DNA of 64,000 nt from Oscillibacter faecalis_A (lineage in GTDB: Bacteria > Bacillota > Clostridia > Oscillospirales > Oscillospiraceae): the NCBI RefSeq assembly GCF_029218125.1, contig NZ_JARFXX010000011.1, positions 9,573 to 73,572 on the forward strand, given 5' to 3'. A program made the position numbers and the translations under genes. This document shows, piece by piece, positions 16,053 to 24,930 of this stretch; position 1 is the stretch's first letter; each line of letters opens with the position of its first letter. The notes below the pieces were generated by a model. The model worked only from the letters and a program-made list of their open reading frames with translations, had not been told where the DNA came from and did no database searches.

Positions 16053-16941
16053 TGCTGCTGCAGCTGTACTGGCGAGGTTGAAAAACAAAGCAAACGAAAG
16101 CGGCAGAACTTATCAGCTCTGTTTGCAACTCTTTTGCCAGGAGGAATTCCTGCGGCGGTTAGAAAAGTCCAAATATGTTGACAATCTTGTGCTTAAGGGT
16201 GGCTTGTTCATCTATGCCATTACTGATTTTGACAGTCGTGTGACGATGGATGTAGACTTTCTCCTCTGGAAAGTGCCAAACACACCGGAGCAATTGAAAA
16301 CTGTATTGGAAGAAATTATTACCGTTCCTGCCGGAAATGATTTCGTGACTTATGAGATCAAAGGCATTGCGCCGATTGCTGTGACGAAAAAATACGCGGG
16401 AATCGGCGCATCCCTCGTGGCTCGGATCAAGAACATAAGAACACCGCTCAACATTGATTTTAGTGTGGGCGATATGATCGTTCCAAAACAGGAAAAGAGA
16501 AAAATCCCTACCCAGCTTGAAGATTTCACCGCGCCGATGATAAATACGTACTCTCTGGAAACGACCGTCGCAGAAAAAATCGATGCAATTCTCAATCTGA
16601 TGGAATTCTCCAGTAGAATGAAGGATTATTACGATATTTACTATCTGGCAAATAAATTTGACTTTGACGGCGCTTTGCTGGCTGAAGCCATGAAAAAGAC
16701 ATTTGCCAACCGCAATCACAGCTTTACTGTGGAACAATTTGAACAGGTGATGGCCTTCGACGGCGATGAAGCGATGCGGAAAAAGTGGAAAGCATTCTGC
16801 CGCAAAACCGATATAAAAACCGATGATTACAGCACGGTGCTTAAAGCAATCAGATCATTGCTTTCTGAGCCGTTTGCCGCAGCGGTGGAAGGCAGAAACT
16901 ATGTGAAACGCTGGTCGGGGTCAGAAAACAAATGGAGCTGA
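16045..16941 (+). CDS. abiEii: AbiEii nucleotidyltransferase toxin
   Basis: The 298-residue protein belongs to the AbiEii/DUF1814 nucleotidyltransferases, toxins that cause abortive infection. The motif LKGGLFIY is at residues 50-57, and the metal-binding pair MDVDF follows at about 68-72. IKNIRTPLNIDFSVGD and TYSLETTVAEKIDAI supply the later conserved motifs. All expected active-site elements appear intact. It is coupled to abiEi and followed 30 bases later by hsdM, so toxin-antitoxin and restriction genes may share a transcript. Confidence 0.9.
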   Translation: MADAAAAVLARLKNKANESGRTYQLCLQLFCQEEFLRRLEKSKYVDNLVLKGGLFIYAITDFDSRVTMDVDFLLWKVPNTPEQLKTVLEEIITVPAGNDFVTYEIKGIAPIAVTKKYAGIGASLVARIKNIRTPLNIDFSVGDMIVPKQEKRKIPTQLEDFTAPMINTYSLETTVAEKIDAILNLMEFSSRMKDYYDIYYLANKFDFDGALLAEAMKKTFANRNHSFTVEQFEQVMAFDGDEAMRKKWKAFCRKTDIKTDDYSTVLKAIRSLLSEPFAAAVEGRNYVKRWSGSENKWS

Positions 16942-16971
16942 CACCGAAAAGATAAAGAAAGGTATATTCCA

Positions 16972-18576
16972 ATGGCCAAGAAAAAAGTGGAAGAAAAAAT
17001 CAATTTGGACTCTATCCTGTTCAAATGCCGCGACATTCTGCGCAAGGCACGCAACTCTGGTTCGTTTTTTGAAAAACGAGATATGATGCTCACGCTGGTG
17101 TTTTTGCGCTTTATTGGTGAAAAATTTGAAGACGGCGTAGAAAACTTACGGAAAAACCTGATCAGGGAGGGACTTGACCCTGATGATGAAGCAATCAAAG
17201 CCGCGTTTTTAGATGACCCCACCTTTACGGACGGCACATATAACCTGCCCATGGATGCCCGTTGGTCAACGATCATTGAGACGCCTGCGCCCAAGCTGAA
17301 TGTCGCCCTTGATACTGCCCTGCACAGCATTGCTGCCAGCAGCAAACAGTTGAAGGGGTGTTTTGTGGAGGGCACGTTTACCACACGTAATCTTGCCCCC
17401 AACGATATCAAACAGGTGGTCGATGAAGTCAACAAAATCAGCCACAAGGCCTTCGGCGAAGAGAAAGATCTGATCGGTCGTGTTTATGAATACTTCCTCA
17501 AAGAATTTGCTGTCAACGCCACGAAAGAGGAGGGCGAATTCTATACACCGCATGATGTCGTGCAATTGATTGCGACGATGGTTGAGCCGTTTGACGGTAC
17601 ACTCTATGATCCCTGCTGTGGCTCTGGCGGTATGTTTGTCCAGAGTACCGACCTCATCCGGGAAAAGCGCGGTGATATCAGAAGGATCAATGTCTATGGT
17701 CAGGAAAAGGAAGCCGCAACCTACCGCCTGGCAAAGATGAACCTTGCCTTGCGCGGCATCAGCCATAATCTCGGCGGGGAAAGCGACTCTACTTTTACGC
17801 ATGATCTGCATAAAGGCCTTTACTTTGACTACATCATGGCCAATCCGCCCTTCAATCTGAAAGGGTGGTATGACGATAATCAGAAAAATGATTCCCGCTG
17901 GGCGGATTATCAGACGCCGCCTGAGAGCAACGCCAACTACGCATGGATTCTCCATATACTTTCCCATTTGAAAGCTCTCAAGGGCGTTGCTGGATTTTTG
18001 CTGTCCAATGGCGCTTTAGGCGACAGCGATACGCTTGAGATCCGAAAAAAGCTGATTCAGAATGATAAGGTCGAAGCCATTATCATTCTTCCCCGTGAGC
18101 TTTTTATCACCACGGATATCAGCGTCACACTCTGGATTCTGAATCAGAACAAAAAGGGCGGGGAGTATCACGGCAGAATACTGCGCAACCGCGAAAAAGA
18201 ACTCCTGTTTATGGATCTGCGTACCTGGACAGAAAATCCCGTAAAGAACGAAAGCAAAAAGAAAGTTCTTTTAAGCAGCGAACAGATTCAAAAAGCTGCC
18301 GGCATTTATCATACATGGCAGTCCGAAGGAACCGACGGTGCAAATTATGCTGTGCCGGAGCTTTACCGCAGTGTTAAAACGGATGAGATTGAAAAAAAGA
18401 GCTGGAGTCTTGTTCCCAGCAAGTATATCGAGTTCATTGACCATGATTTGGAAATCGACTATGCCGCTGAAATGAGCCGAGTTCAAAAAGAGATGCGGGA
18501 AGTGCTGGCGCAGGAAATGAAGTCCCAAAAGATGCTTGAGGATGCCTTCAGGGGGATTGGATATGGGATTGAGTAA
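16972..18576 (+). CDS. hsdM: Type I restriction-modification DNA methyltransferase subunit
   Basis: The 534-residue protein is an N6-adenine methyltransferase subunit. The N-terminal HsdM domain is at about residues 8-150. SAM-binding motif I (LYDPCCGSGGMF) begins near residue 210 and the catalytic NPPF motif is at about 290. GRVYEYFLKEFA and EGEFYTPHDVV are typical of the family. It should pair with HsdS to modify host DNA. An AAAGAAAGG ribosome-binding site precedes it, and the gene overlaps hsdS by 14 bases. Confidence 0.95.
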   Translation: MAKKKVEEKINLDSILFKCRDILRKARNSGSFFEKRDMMLTLVFLRFIGEKFEDGVENLRKNLIREGLDPDDEAIKAAFLDDPTFTDGTYNLPMDARWSTIIETPAPKLNVALDTALHSIAASSKQLKGCFVEGTFTTRNLAPNDIKQVVDEVNKISHKAFGEEKDLIGRVYEYFLKEFAVNATKEEGEFYTPHDVVQLIATMVEPFDGTLYDPCCGSGGMFVQSTDLIREKRGDIRRINVYGQEKEAATYRLAKMNLALRGISHNLGGESDSTFTHDLHKGLYFDYIMANPPFNLKGWYDDNQKNDSRWADYQTPPESNANYAWILHILSHLKALKGVAGFLLSNGALGDSDTLEIRKKLIQNDKVEAIIILPRELFITTDISVTLWILNQNKKGGEYHGRILRNREKELLFMDLRTWTENPVKNESKKKVLLSSEQIQKAAGIYHTWQSEGTDGANYAVPELYRSVKTDEIEKKSWSLVPSKYIEFIDHDLEIDYAAEMSRVQKEMREVLAQEMKSQKMLEDAFRGIGYGIE

Positions 18577-19708
18577 GTTCCGGATTGGTCAACTGGTTGA
18601 GCAAACCACTGAAATTAATACAGACTATCTATTTGGTGCGGATGATGTTAGAGGAATGACAATCACCAAGCAAATTATCCCCACGAAAGCGGACGTATCA
18701 GTTGCTGATCTAAGTAAGTTTTTGGTGATTCATCCAAAAGAATTTGTGTTTAATCCACGAACTCACGGAAAGCATATAGGCTTTGGATATAACAATACAG
18801 ATGTTAGTTTTATTATATCATGGAATAACATCGGCTTTAGAATTAGGCCGGAAATGGAATTGACTGTTTCTGCGGAATATCTTTTTCTCCATTTTAATCG
18901 AGATGAGTGGGATCGTGAGGCGTGCTATCGTTCTTGGGGGAGTTCCACAGAGGTGTTTTCGTGGGATGCATTGTGTGAAATGGAGCTGACGCTTCCCAAT
19001 CTGCCGACGCAACAAAAATACGTCGATATCTATAATGCAATGGTCGCCAATCAACAGGCATATGAGCGCGGCTTGGAGGATTTGAAGCTCACTTGTGATG
19101 CATATGTTGAGAATTTACGGAGAAGAATCCCATGTGAGAGGATAGGGAGATATATAACTGAATGTAATGCAAAAAATGATATCGGCTTAACGCTGGATTT
19201 CGTTAGAGGGATATCCACGGACAAAGAGTTTATTGATACAAAGGCAAATATGGACGGGGTTTCGCTCAGCAACTATAAAATTGTAAGCCCCAATGAAATT
19301 GCATTTATTTCCGATACATCGCGCCGCGGTGATAAGATATCTCTTGCAATAAATTCATCAAAAGAAACATACCTGGTTTCTTCGATTTCTACCGTGTTCA
19401 GAACCAATAGCGAACATTTAATCCCCCAGTACCTGTTTTTGTTCTTTTTGAGGTCTGAATTTAATAGATATTCACGCTTTCATTCCTGGGGATCTGCAAG
19501 AGAAACATTTGATTGGGACACGATGTGTGACGTGCAGATTCCTATCCCGGATATTGAGATACAAAAAGCCATTGCCGAAGTGTATACCGTATATAACAAA
19601 CGTAAAAAGATAAACGAACAGTTAAAAGCACAAATCAAGGATATCTGCCCGATTTTAATTCGTGGCTCGCTTGAGGATGGAGGTGAAACCAATGGCGAAA
19701 CTGCATAG
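18563..19708 (+). CDS. hsdS: Type I restriction specificity subunit
   Basis: The start at 18563 is preferred because GGGGGATT precedes it and the overlap with hsdM suits coupling. The 381-residue product has the two-domain HsdS plan. The halves end in matching segments, SWGSSTEVFSWDALCEMELTLPN and the later SWGSARETFDWDTMC, each followed by a helical spacer. These are the two target recognition domains that set the bipartite DNA site, which cannot be predicted here. Codon use and AT content are more foreign than the surrounding genome. Confidence 0.9.
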   Translation: MGLSKFRIGQLVEQTTEINTDYLFGADDVRGMTITKQIIPTKADVSVADLSKFLVIHPKEFVFNPRTHGKHIGFGYNNTDVSFIISWNNIGFRIRPEMELTVSAEYLFLHFNRDEWDREACYRSWGSSTEVFSWDALCEMELTLPNLPTQQKYVDIYNAMVANQQAYERGLEDLKLTCDAYVENLRRRIPCERIGRYITECNAKNDIGLTLDFVRGISTDKEFIDTKANMDGVSLSNYKIVSPNEIAFISDTSRRGDKISLAINSSKETYLVSSISTVFRTNSEHLIPQYLFLFFLRSEFNRYSRFHSWGSARETFDWDTMCDVQIPIPDIEIQKAIAEVYTVYNKRKKINEQLKAQIKDICPILIRGSLEDGGETNGETA

Positions 19709-22700
19709 CTATAATGGTCGCTACTGCGAAACGGAATATGAAAACGCATTTCTTTCCTTTTTGGAGGAAGCGGGATGGAACTATCTGCCCGGGAGTAGTC
19801 TCCCGCGCACTTCCATGCGGGACGTGTTATACATCGATGACATGGAGTACTTTCTGAACAAGACTAACCCGGATCTGACCGCTGATGAAATTCAGCAGAT
19901 TATGGATACCGTGCGCCTTGCAGGTGCGGAAAGTGATTTTGCGACGCTCCATAAAGTCTATGGCTGGATGGTGAACGGGATTCAGTTCACACCGCAGTCA
20001 GGCCTTCCTATAATGGTCAATTTGATTGATTTTGAAAATCCGGAGAAAAATGTATTCCGTGCGGTCAATCAGTTCATTGTTGAATATACCAATAACGGGC
20101 AGACGGAGAATCGTCGACCGGACATCCTTCTGTTTGTCAACGGAATTCCCCTGTGTATTGTTGAATTGAAAAACCCGGCAGATGGCAATGCGACGATTTA
20201 TGGTGCATGGGAACAGATTAACCTCCGCTATTGGCGCGATATTCCGCATCTGTTGCATTATTGCCCGCTGGCCTGCATTTCCGATGGCGTGAAAACGCGG
20301 CTTGGCACCGTTCGTACACCCTATGAACACTTCTATGCATGGCGTCGTGTGAACGACGGCGATAAGGTCTCTCCCTTGCCATTTGACGAGGTACAAACTA
20401 TGATAAAGGGTGTGTACAGCCCAAAGCGGTTTCTTGAGATTTTTCGTGATTACATTTACTTCCAGGACAGCGAGTATGACAGTGAGGAACGGGAGATCGT
20501 CTGCCGGTACCCGCAATTTTTTGCCACTCGTTTGCTGAAACAGAGTATCATTAAATCTGTTGTAGAAAAGAGTGGCAAGGGCGGCACCTATTTCGGTGCT
20601 ACAGGCTGTGGAAAGACTTATACGATGGCGTTTCTTGCCCGCCAGCTCGCTCTGCGCTGTGCCGATATAAAAGAGATTGGCTCTCCTACCATCGTTATGA
20701 TTGTTGACCGTGACGAACTCCAAAAGCAGGGCGCGCAGCTTTTTACCAAGAGTAAAGAGTTTTTGAACCTTGGAGAGGTATGGGTTGTCCCAAGCCGCAA
20801 TGCCCTGCGTCAGGAACTCAGCATAAGGAAAAGCGGTGGTTTTTATATCTGTACGATCCAGAAATTCTGTGACCGGGAAGATGATAAAATCGGACTGATT
20901 AACAGCCGTGCCAATATTATCTGTTTCTCTGACGAGGCGCACAGAACGCAGATTGAACGTGCGAACCGGATCAGGTTCAGTAAGGATACAGATGAAAATA
21001 TGAAGGCCATGGTGTCCAAGCCGTATGCAAAGGTTTTAAAAGAAGCGTTTCCACAGGCAACTTTCGTCGGCTTTACGGGTACACCCATCGACCAGACCTA
21101 CCAGACCTTCGGCGCTGAAATTGACCGTTATACGATGGATCAGGCTGTGGCCGATGGCCTTACTGTGCCCATCAAATATCATCCTCGCATCGCCAAAGTC
21201 CTGCTTGATCAGAAAAAGGTCAAGCAAATAGAAGATTACTACCAGAAGTGCTTTGACGATGGCGCAACGGCAGAGGATATTGAGACCAGTAAAAAGGCCA
21301 TGAGCTCCATGGAGATTATTCTGGGTGAGCCTTCCCGTTTGGAGCACCTTGCTGTTGATATTCATGAACACTATGTCTCCGCCTGCGCCAACGACCCGGA
21401 TAGAGTGCAGAAAGCGATGATCGTATGTTCCAACAGAAAAATCGCCTATGATCTGCTGCTAAAGTTCAAGGAACACTATCCGGAATGGTTTGAGGAAAAG
21501 AAGGTGCCTGATGACATCTTTGCTTCAGAAGAAGATCTGCGCGAGCTGAAACCGATGCCATTTATTGCGATGGTGGCAAGCGTTGGCAGTAACGACGCGG
21601 CAGATATGTATAATTATCTCGGCGGCGCTGCAAATAGCAAACGCTCCGAGGAATTGGACGCTGCGTTCAAACAGGATAAGTCCAATTTCCGTATTGCCAT
21701 AGTCGTTGATATGTGGATCACAGGCTTTGATGTCCCCTCTCTGACTTATATGTATAATGATAAGCCACTGGAAAGACATCTGCTGATTCAGACCATCAGC
21801 CGGGTCAATAGAAAATATCCCGGCAAAGATTATGGCTTTATTATCGACTATATCGGGATCCGCGATAATATGCGCAAGGCTCTGAAAATCTACGGTGGTG
21901 ATAACTCTATTGCACCTACGGCAGACGATGTGCAGCAGGCTGCCGACGTATTCAGGGAGGAACTTTCGATTTTGAAGGATCTTTTTTCGGGGTATGATTT
22001 GGCTCCGTTCCTTGATCCGGCTGAAGATCCTGCCTTGCGGTACAAACTTTTAGCGAAAGCCTCCGAGTATGTTTTTGCTTCCGCACAGGAACTGCAAACA
22101 GAAACTAACGGTGGCAAAGGTGTTAGCAAAGTCTTATTCAAGACGTATTTCCTGAAAACCGTCAAAAGAATGCGGGCGGCGTATGATATTTGTCAGCCAT
22201 TCGGTGAGATAGGCAAAGAAGAATCTGCCCTCGCTCAGTGCTTCATGGCCATTGCGGGATTTGTGCGTAAGATGAACGGAACCGATACCGAAGTGGATAC
22301 TGATATCATGAACCGCCGTGTGGCGAAGATGGTTGAAGAAGCACTTAGGTACAATGCACCTGAAAGCGTTCTGGAGGATGGAGAACCCGAGGATATTTTC
22401 AGCCCTGAATATTATGAGAAGCTGTCTGATGTGAAAATGCCTGCATCCAAGCTGGAACTGCTGGTAAAAATGCTTCGCAAGCAGATCAGGGAATATGGCA
22501 AAACAAATCAGATGGCCGCAAAGAAGTATCAGGAAATGCTTGAGGAGACCATCCAGCATTATCATGAGCGCAGGAAGCATCTTGCTACGGAGGAAGCTGG
22601 CGAAGCCCAAGAGCAAACTTCCGAGGAAATCATCAGAAATGCCACGGAACAAGCCTTGCGCATTCTGCATGAAATGAATGAGGACCACGAAAGCTTCCGG

Positions 22701-23027
22701 AAGATTGGTCTTACTTTTGAAGAGAAGGCATTCTATGATATTTTGATGACACTGCGCAACGAGTACAATTTTGAGTGCGGCAAAGACAAAATCGTCGACG
22801 GTGTTTCTGTCAATGAGAAGTGCAGATCTTTGGCGAAAAAGATCAAAAAAATCATTGATACAAAATCCTCGTTTGCAGACTGGCTCAACAATCAGAATGT
22901 CCGCGACCAGCTTAAATTTGATATCAAAGTTTGCCTGATAAAGAATGGGTATCCTCCGCAGTACAGCCCAGAGGTTTTCCGAAAAGTTATGGAGCAGGTT
23001 GAGAACTTTGCGGAGCATAATGTCTAA
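19692..23027 (+). CDS. hsdR: Type I restriction endonuclease subunit R
   Basis: The 1111-residue motor and nuclease subunit is intact. The N-terminal nuclease domain shows RRPDILLFVNG and CIVELKNP, the PD-(D/E)xK core, at about residues 141-162. The SF2 helicase domain has Walker A GATGCGKTYT (about 302-311), DEAH in FSDEAHRTQ (about 413-416), FTGTPID and the late motif QTISRVNR. The C-terminal assembly domain is helical. The start at 19692 follows GGAGGTG and overlaps hsdS by 17 bases. With HsdM and HsdS it forms a complete type I system. Confidence 0.95.
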   Translation: MAKLHSYNGRYCETEYENAFLSFLEEAGWNYLPGSSLPRTSMRDVLYIDDMEYFLNKTNPDLTADEIQQIMDTVRLAGAESDFATLHKVYGWMVNGIQFTPQSGLPIMVNLIDFENPEKNVFRAVNQFIVEYTNNGQTENRRPDILLFVNGIPLCIVELKNPADGNATIYGAWEQINLRYWRDIPHLLHYCPLACISDGVKTRLGTVRTPYEHFYAWRRVNDGDKVSPLPFDEVQTMIKGVYSPKRFLEIFRDYIYFQDSEYDSEEREIVCRYPQFFATRLLKQSIIKSVVEKSGKGGTYFGATGCGKTYTMAFLARQLALRCADIKEIGSPTIVMIVDRDELQKQGAQLFTKSKEFLNLGEVWVVPSRNALRQELSIRKSGGFYICTIQKFCDREDDKIGLINSRANIICFSDEAHRTQIERANRIRFSKDTDENMKAMVSKPYAKVLKEAFPQATFVGFTGTPIDQTYQTFGAEIDRYTMDQAVADGLTVPIKYHPRIAKVLLDQKKVKQIEDYYQKCFDDGATAEDIETSKKAMSSMEIILGEPSRLEHLAVDIHEHYVSACANDPDRVQKAMIVCSNRKIAYDLLLKFKEHYPEWFEEKKVPDDIFASEEDLRELKPMPFIAMVASVGSNDAADMYNYLGGAANSKRSEELDAAFKQDKSNFRIAIVVDMWITGFDVPSLTYMYNDKPLERHLLIQTISRVNRKYPGKDYGFIIDYIGIRDNMRKALKIYGGDNSIAPTADDVQQAADVFREELSILKDLFSGYDLAPFLDPAEDPALRYKLLAKASEYVFASAQELQTETNGGKGVSKVLFKTYFLKTVKRMRAAYDICQPFGEIGKEESALAQCFMAIAGFVRKMNGTDTEVDTDIMNRRVAKMVEEALRYNAPESVLEDGEPEDIFSPEYYEKLSDVKMPASKLELLVKMLRKQIREYGKTNQMAAKKYQEMLEETIQHYHERRKHLATEEAGEAQEQTSEEIIRNATEQALRILHEMNEDHESFRKIGLTFEEKAFYDILMTLRNEYNFECGKDKIVDGVSVNEKCRSLAKKIKKIIDTKSSFADWLNNQNVRDQLKFDIKVCLIKNGYPPQYSPEVFRKVMEQVENFAEHNV

Positions 23028-23169
23028 AGGAAAAGGTAAGGAGGCTAATTATATATACTTATCCTCCAATGATGTGATACTGCCGAAGAAGGTGACAGCC
23101 GCTAAGACCACCCACGATGATAAGCAGCTGGAGCGGCTCATGGAAACCATCAAAACCGATGAGTACTGA
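23020..23169 (+). CDS. Hypothetical 49-residue protein coupled to hsdR
   Basis: The frame MSKGKGKEANYIYLSSNDVI... overlaps the end of hsdR by 8 bases, giving an ATG inside the hsdR terminus. The product is small, lysine-rich at both ends and has IYLSSNDVILPKKV followed by KQLERLMETIKTDEY. It is reminiscent of short conserved ORFs carried by gut Clostridial integrative elements, but I cannot name a family. The tight overlap suggests a real gene, with a start dependent on hsdR translation. Confidence 0.5.
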   Translation: MSKGKGKEANYIYLSSNDVILPKKVTAAKTTHDDKQLERLMETIKTDEY

Positions 23170-23170
23170 C

Positions 23171-23314
23171 ATGACTTCTTATAGTTGGAGATTACCACCG
23201 GCCTGTGACGGGGGGAACTGTGCGGACTCATGTACAGACTTTAACACAGGAAAGAGAAAGCCGGCCGTCCACAGGACGCTCCACAACAAGGCGGGCGGTG
23301 GCTACAAAGAATAG
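23171..23314 (+). CDS. Hypothetical 47-residue cysteine-containing protein
   Basis: The frame MTSYSWRLPPACDGGNCADSC begins one base after the preceding stop and runs to TAG at 23312. It contains three cysteines in a CDGGNCADSC cluster and a basic C-terminal half (GKRKPAVHRTLHNKAGGGYKE). No family is recognised. Support is the adjacency to the 49-residue ORF and the clustered cysteines, possibly metal-binding. It could also be chance. Confidence 0.35.
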   Translation: MTSYSWRLPPACDGGNCADSCTDFNTGKRKPAVHRTLHNKAGGGYKE

Positions 23315-23367
23315 ACGATATGGCACTTCGGACTGCTGTGATAGTATTTCCGTAAGAGGTGACAAAT

Positions 23368-23531
23368 ATGGCATTTGATTACAAACCTTGGTGAAATTGC
23401 TAATAGACAAGGAAATGACAAAAAATCAGCTGATGAAAGCTACAAACATATCTAAATCTACTATGGATAAAATGGGCAGAGGTGAACAGGTATCATTAAA
23501 AATCCTTGATAGAATATGCTTGTCAATGTAA
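23368..23531 (+). pseudogene. Frameshifted, truncated XRE-type regulator
   Basis: MAFDYKP, then after a one-base frameshift LVKLLIDKEMTKNQLM, KATNISKSTMDKMGRG and EQVSLKILDRICLSM, form a recognisable Cro/CI helix-turn-helix. The usual C-terminal segment is missing. The 3' end meets the truncated restriction gene on the opposite strand, suggesting that a deletion joined the two. Confidence 0.65.
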
Positions 23532-23824
23532 TCCATACAATCTCTAAGATTGTTAACTTGATCCCAAACCCTATCAACTGCATTATTAACAGCGTCGGGA
23601 TATCTCTCATTATACCATTCTTTCCAGCCAGAAAGAGAGGCCTCGCCTGGTGAAGACAGATACTCGGGAAGTAGTTCCGATAACTGACCAACATTTCTTG
23701 GCCTTGTACCACCTGCATTCTGGTTTGCGAGATTAATCACTTGGGTCGTGTATTTTGGATACTCAGAAATCTCCGTGTCATTACATTTTGAAATATATTC
23801 ATTTGAGATTTTGAACTTGGGCAT
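23516..23824 (-). pseudogene. N-terminal fragment of an MjaI-like type II restriction endonuclease
   Basis: From ATG 23824, with AGGGGG upstream, about 103 residues read like the MjaI restriction enzyme family: YTTQVINLANQNAGGTRPR, NVGQLSELLPEYL, WKEWYNERYPDAV. Homology-like sequence ends at YIDKH near 23516. The frame then runs antisense through the broken XRE gene to a stop at 23426. The catalytic C-terminal part is absent and no partner methyltransferase is seen. Confidence 0.6.
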
Positions 23825-23840
23825 ATTGGATCCCCCTAAC

Positions 23841-23977
23841 CTTATAATATAGGGTTGAGCAAAACTCCGATTTGCGCATAAGGATATACAACAAATAGCG
23901 CTATAAGGCTCGCTCAAACCATATATATCGTGTCTTGATTTCGCAATAATTGAGTTTTGCTCATCCCTATTATAATA
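23841..23977. repeat. Inverted repeat in the divergent promoter of the MjaI-like fragment
   Basis: The segment 23841-23867 and its partner 23951-23977 are near-perfect reverse complements over their inner 19-20 bases (GAGTTTTGCTCA plus CCCTAT), 83 bases apart. Each arm overlaps an AT-rich -10-like element. It may be a symmetrical operator controlling divergent restriction-modification genes, of which only one side survives. Confidence 0.45.
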
Positions 23978-24149
23978 GTTTATATATTATAGGGATAAAA
24001 AGAGAATTCGTCAAATACAAGGCTCTACCTGTCGAAGCTGAGGTTTCTATTATGCCCCTAATGAATAAATCTACATTAGGGCTGGCTAACCAAGCGGTAA
24101 CAACAATTAACTTAAAAGGGAGTTTGAAAATAAGTACCCGCTTGTAGCT

Positions 24150-24446
24150 ATGGGCTGGACACGGAGCGACTGCTATGCCTATAACAGGAAGTATGGGGGA
24201 TTGAAACGAAGGCGTCATGCTGCGTATTTTGCCCATCACACCGGTTATTTTTGCCGGTATATTCAGAAGAATGAACCAGACTGTTATGCTTGTGCCTGTC
24301 AGGTAGACGAACTAATAGAGCAATATCAAGCACGTCCACCGCTGAAAAGCCAACTGTTCATTTCCAAAACACACAAGAGGATGCGGGATCTATCTGACGC
24401 AGACTGTGGCGATAACAGCTTTCTGCTCATCACAGCTATGTGGTGA
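24150..24446 (+). CDS. Doubtful hypothetical protein, 98 residues
   Basis: The frame MGWTRSDCYAYNRKYGG... contains clustered cysteines (DCYACACQ) and a basic stretch. No ribosome-binding site or family is recognised. It lies in debris between the broken restriction gene and the recombinase. The flanking bases 23,980-24,150 and 24,447-24,640 hold short open frames with no convincing coding signs. It may be a decayed mobile-element gene. Confidence 0.25.
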   Translation: MGWTRSDCYAYNRKYGGLKRRRHAAYFAHHTGYFCRYIQKNEPDCYACACQVDELIEQYQARPPLKSQLFISKTHKRMRDLSDADCGDNSFLLITAMW

Positions 24447-24653
24447 ACACCTGCACCTTGAGAAGTGAATGACCGTCCGAATCGGATATGCTTTCCGGTG
24501 AAGTATCGCGTCTGCGTACCAAGGAAATCAAAACGCCGCTGAATATTGTGCAGGGGCAGGAACGGGTTCGGAGAAAACGGCATTTTATACCAAGGCCATG
24601 TCTGCATGAGGATATGGCCCTGCCATTTTATAAAATATACGGAGGAATGAAGC

Positions 24654-24815
24654 GTGGAGCAGAAGCAGACTGTATTTCCACAGAGCCCGCGGCAGACGCA
24701 GACGATCTATGTGGATGGCTGCAAGGTTACAGTTCGATATGCCGGCAAGGAGAATCCTGCCGCAGTTCGTGAGATCAAGGATATTCTTCTTTCAAACGTC
24801 TCTAAAAAGTCATAA
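24654..24815 (+). CDS. Small protein upstream of recombinase (TnpW-like)
   Basis: The 53-residue frame starts at a GTG with GGAGG 8 bases upstream. It reads VEQKQTVFPQSPRQTQTI, then YVDGCKVTVRYAGKENPAAV and REIKDILLSN. Size, position and the short beta-strand plus helix pattern resemble TnpW-type proteins that precede serine recombinases in Clostridial mobilisable elements. This similarity is by eye and weak. It is separated from the recombinase by 115 bases. Confidence 0.5.
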   Translation: MEQKQTVFPQSPRQTQTIYVDGCKVTVRYAGKENPAAVREIKDILLSNVSKKS

Positions 24816-24930
24816 AATTTGTGTTTTCTACGTGGATATGAGATAATGATGGTATAGATATGCACCTTGAAAATTGAAACGAGGCCATATACACCATTCC
24901 CCATATCGGAAGAAAACAGGAGTGATGTAT

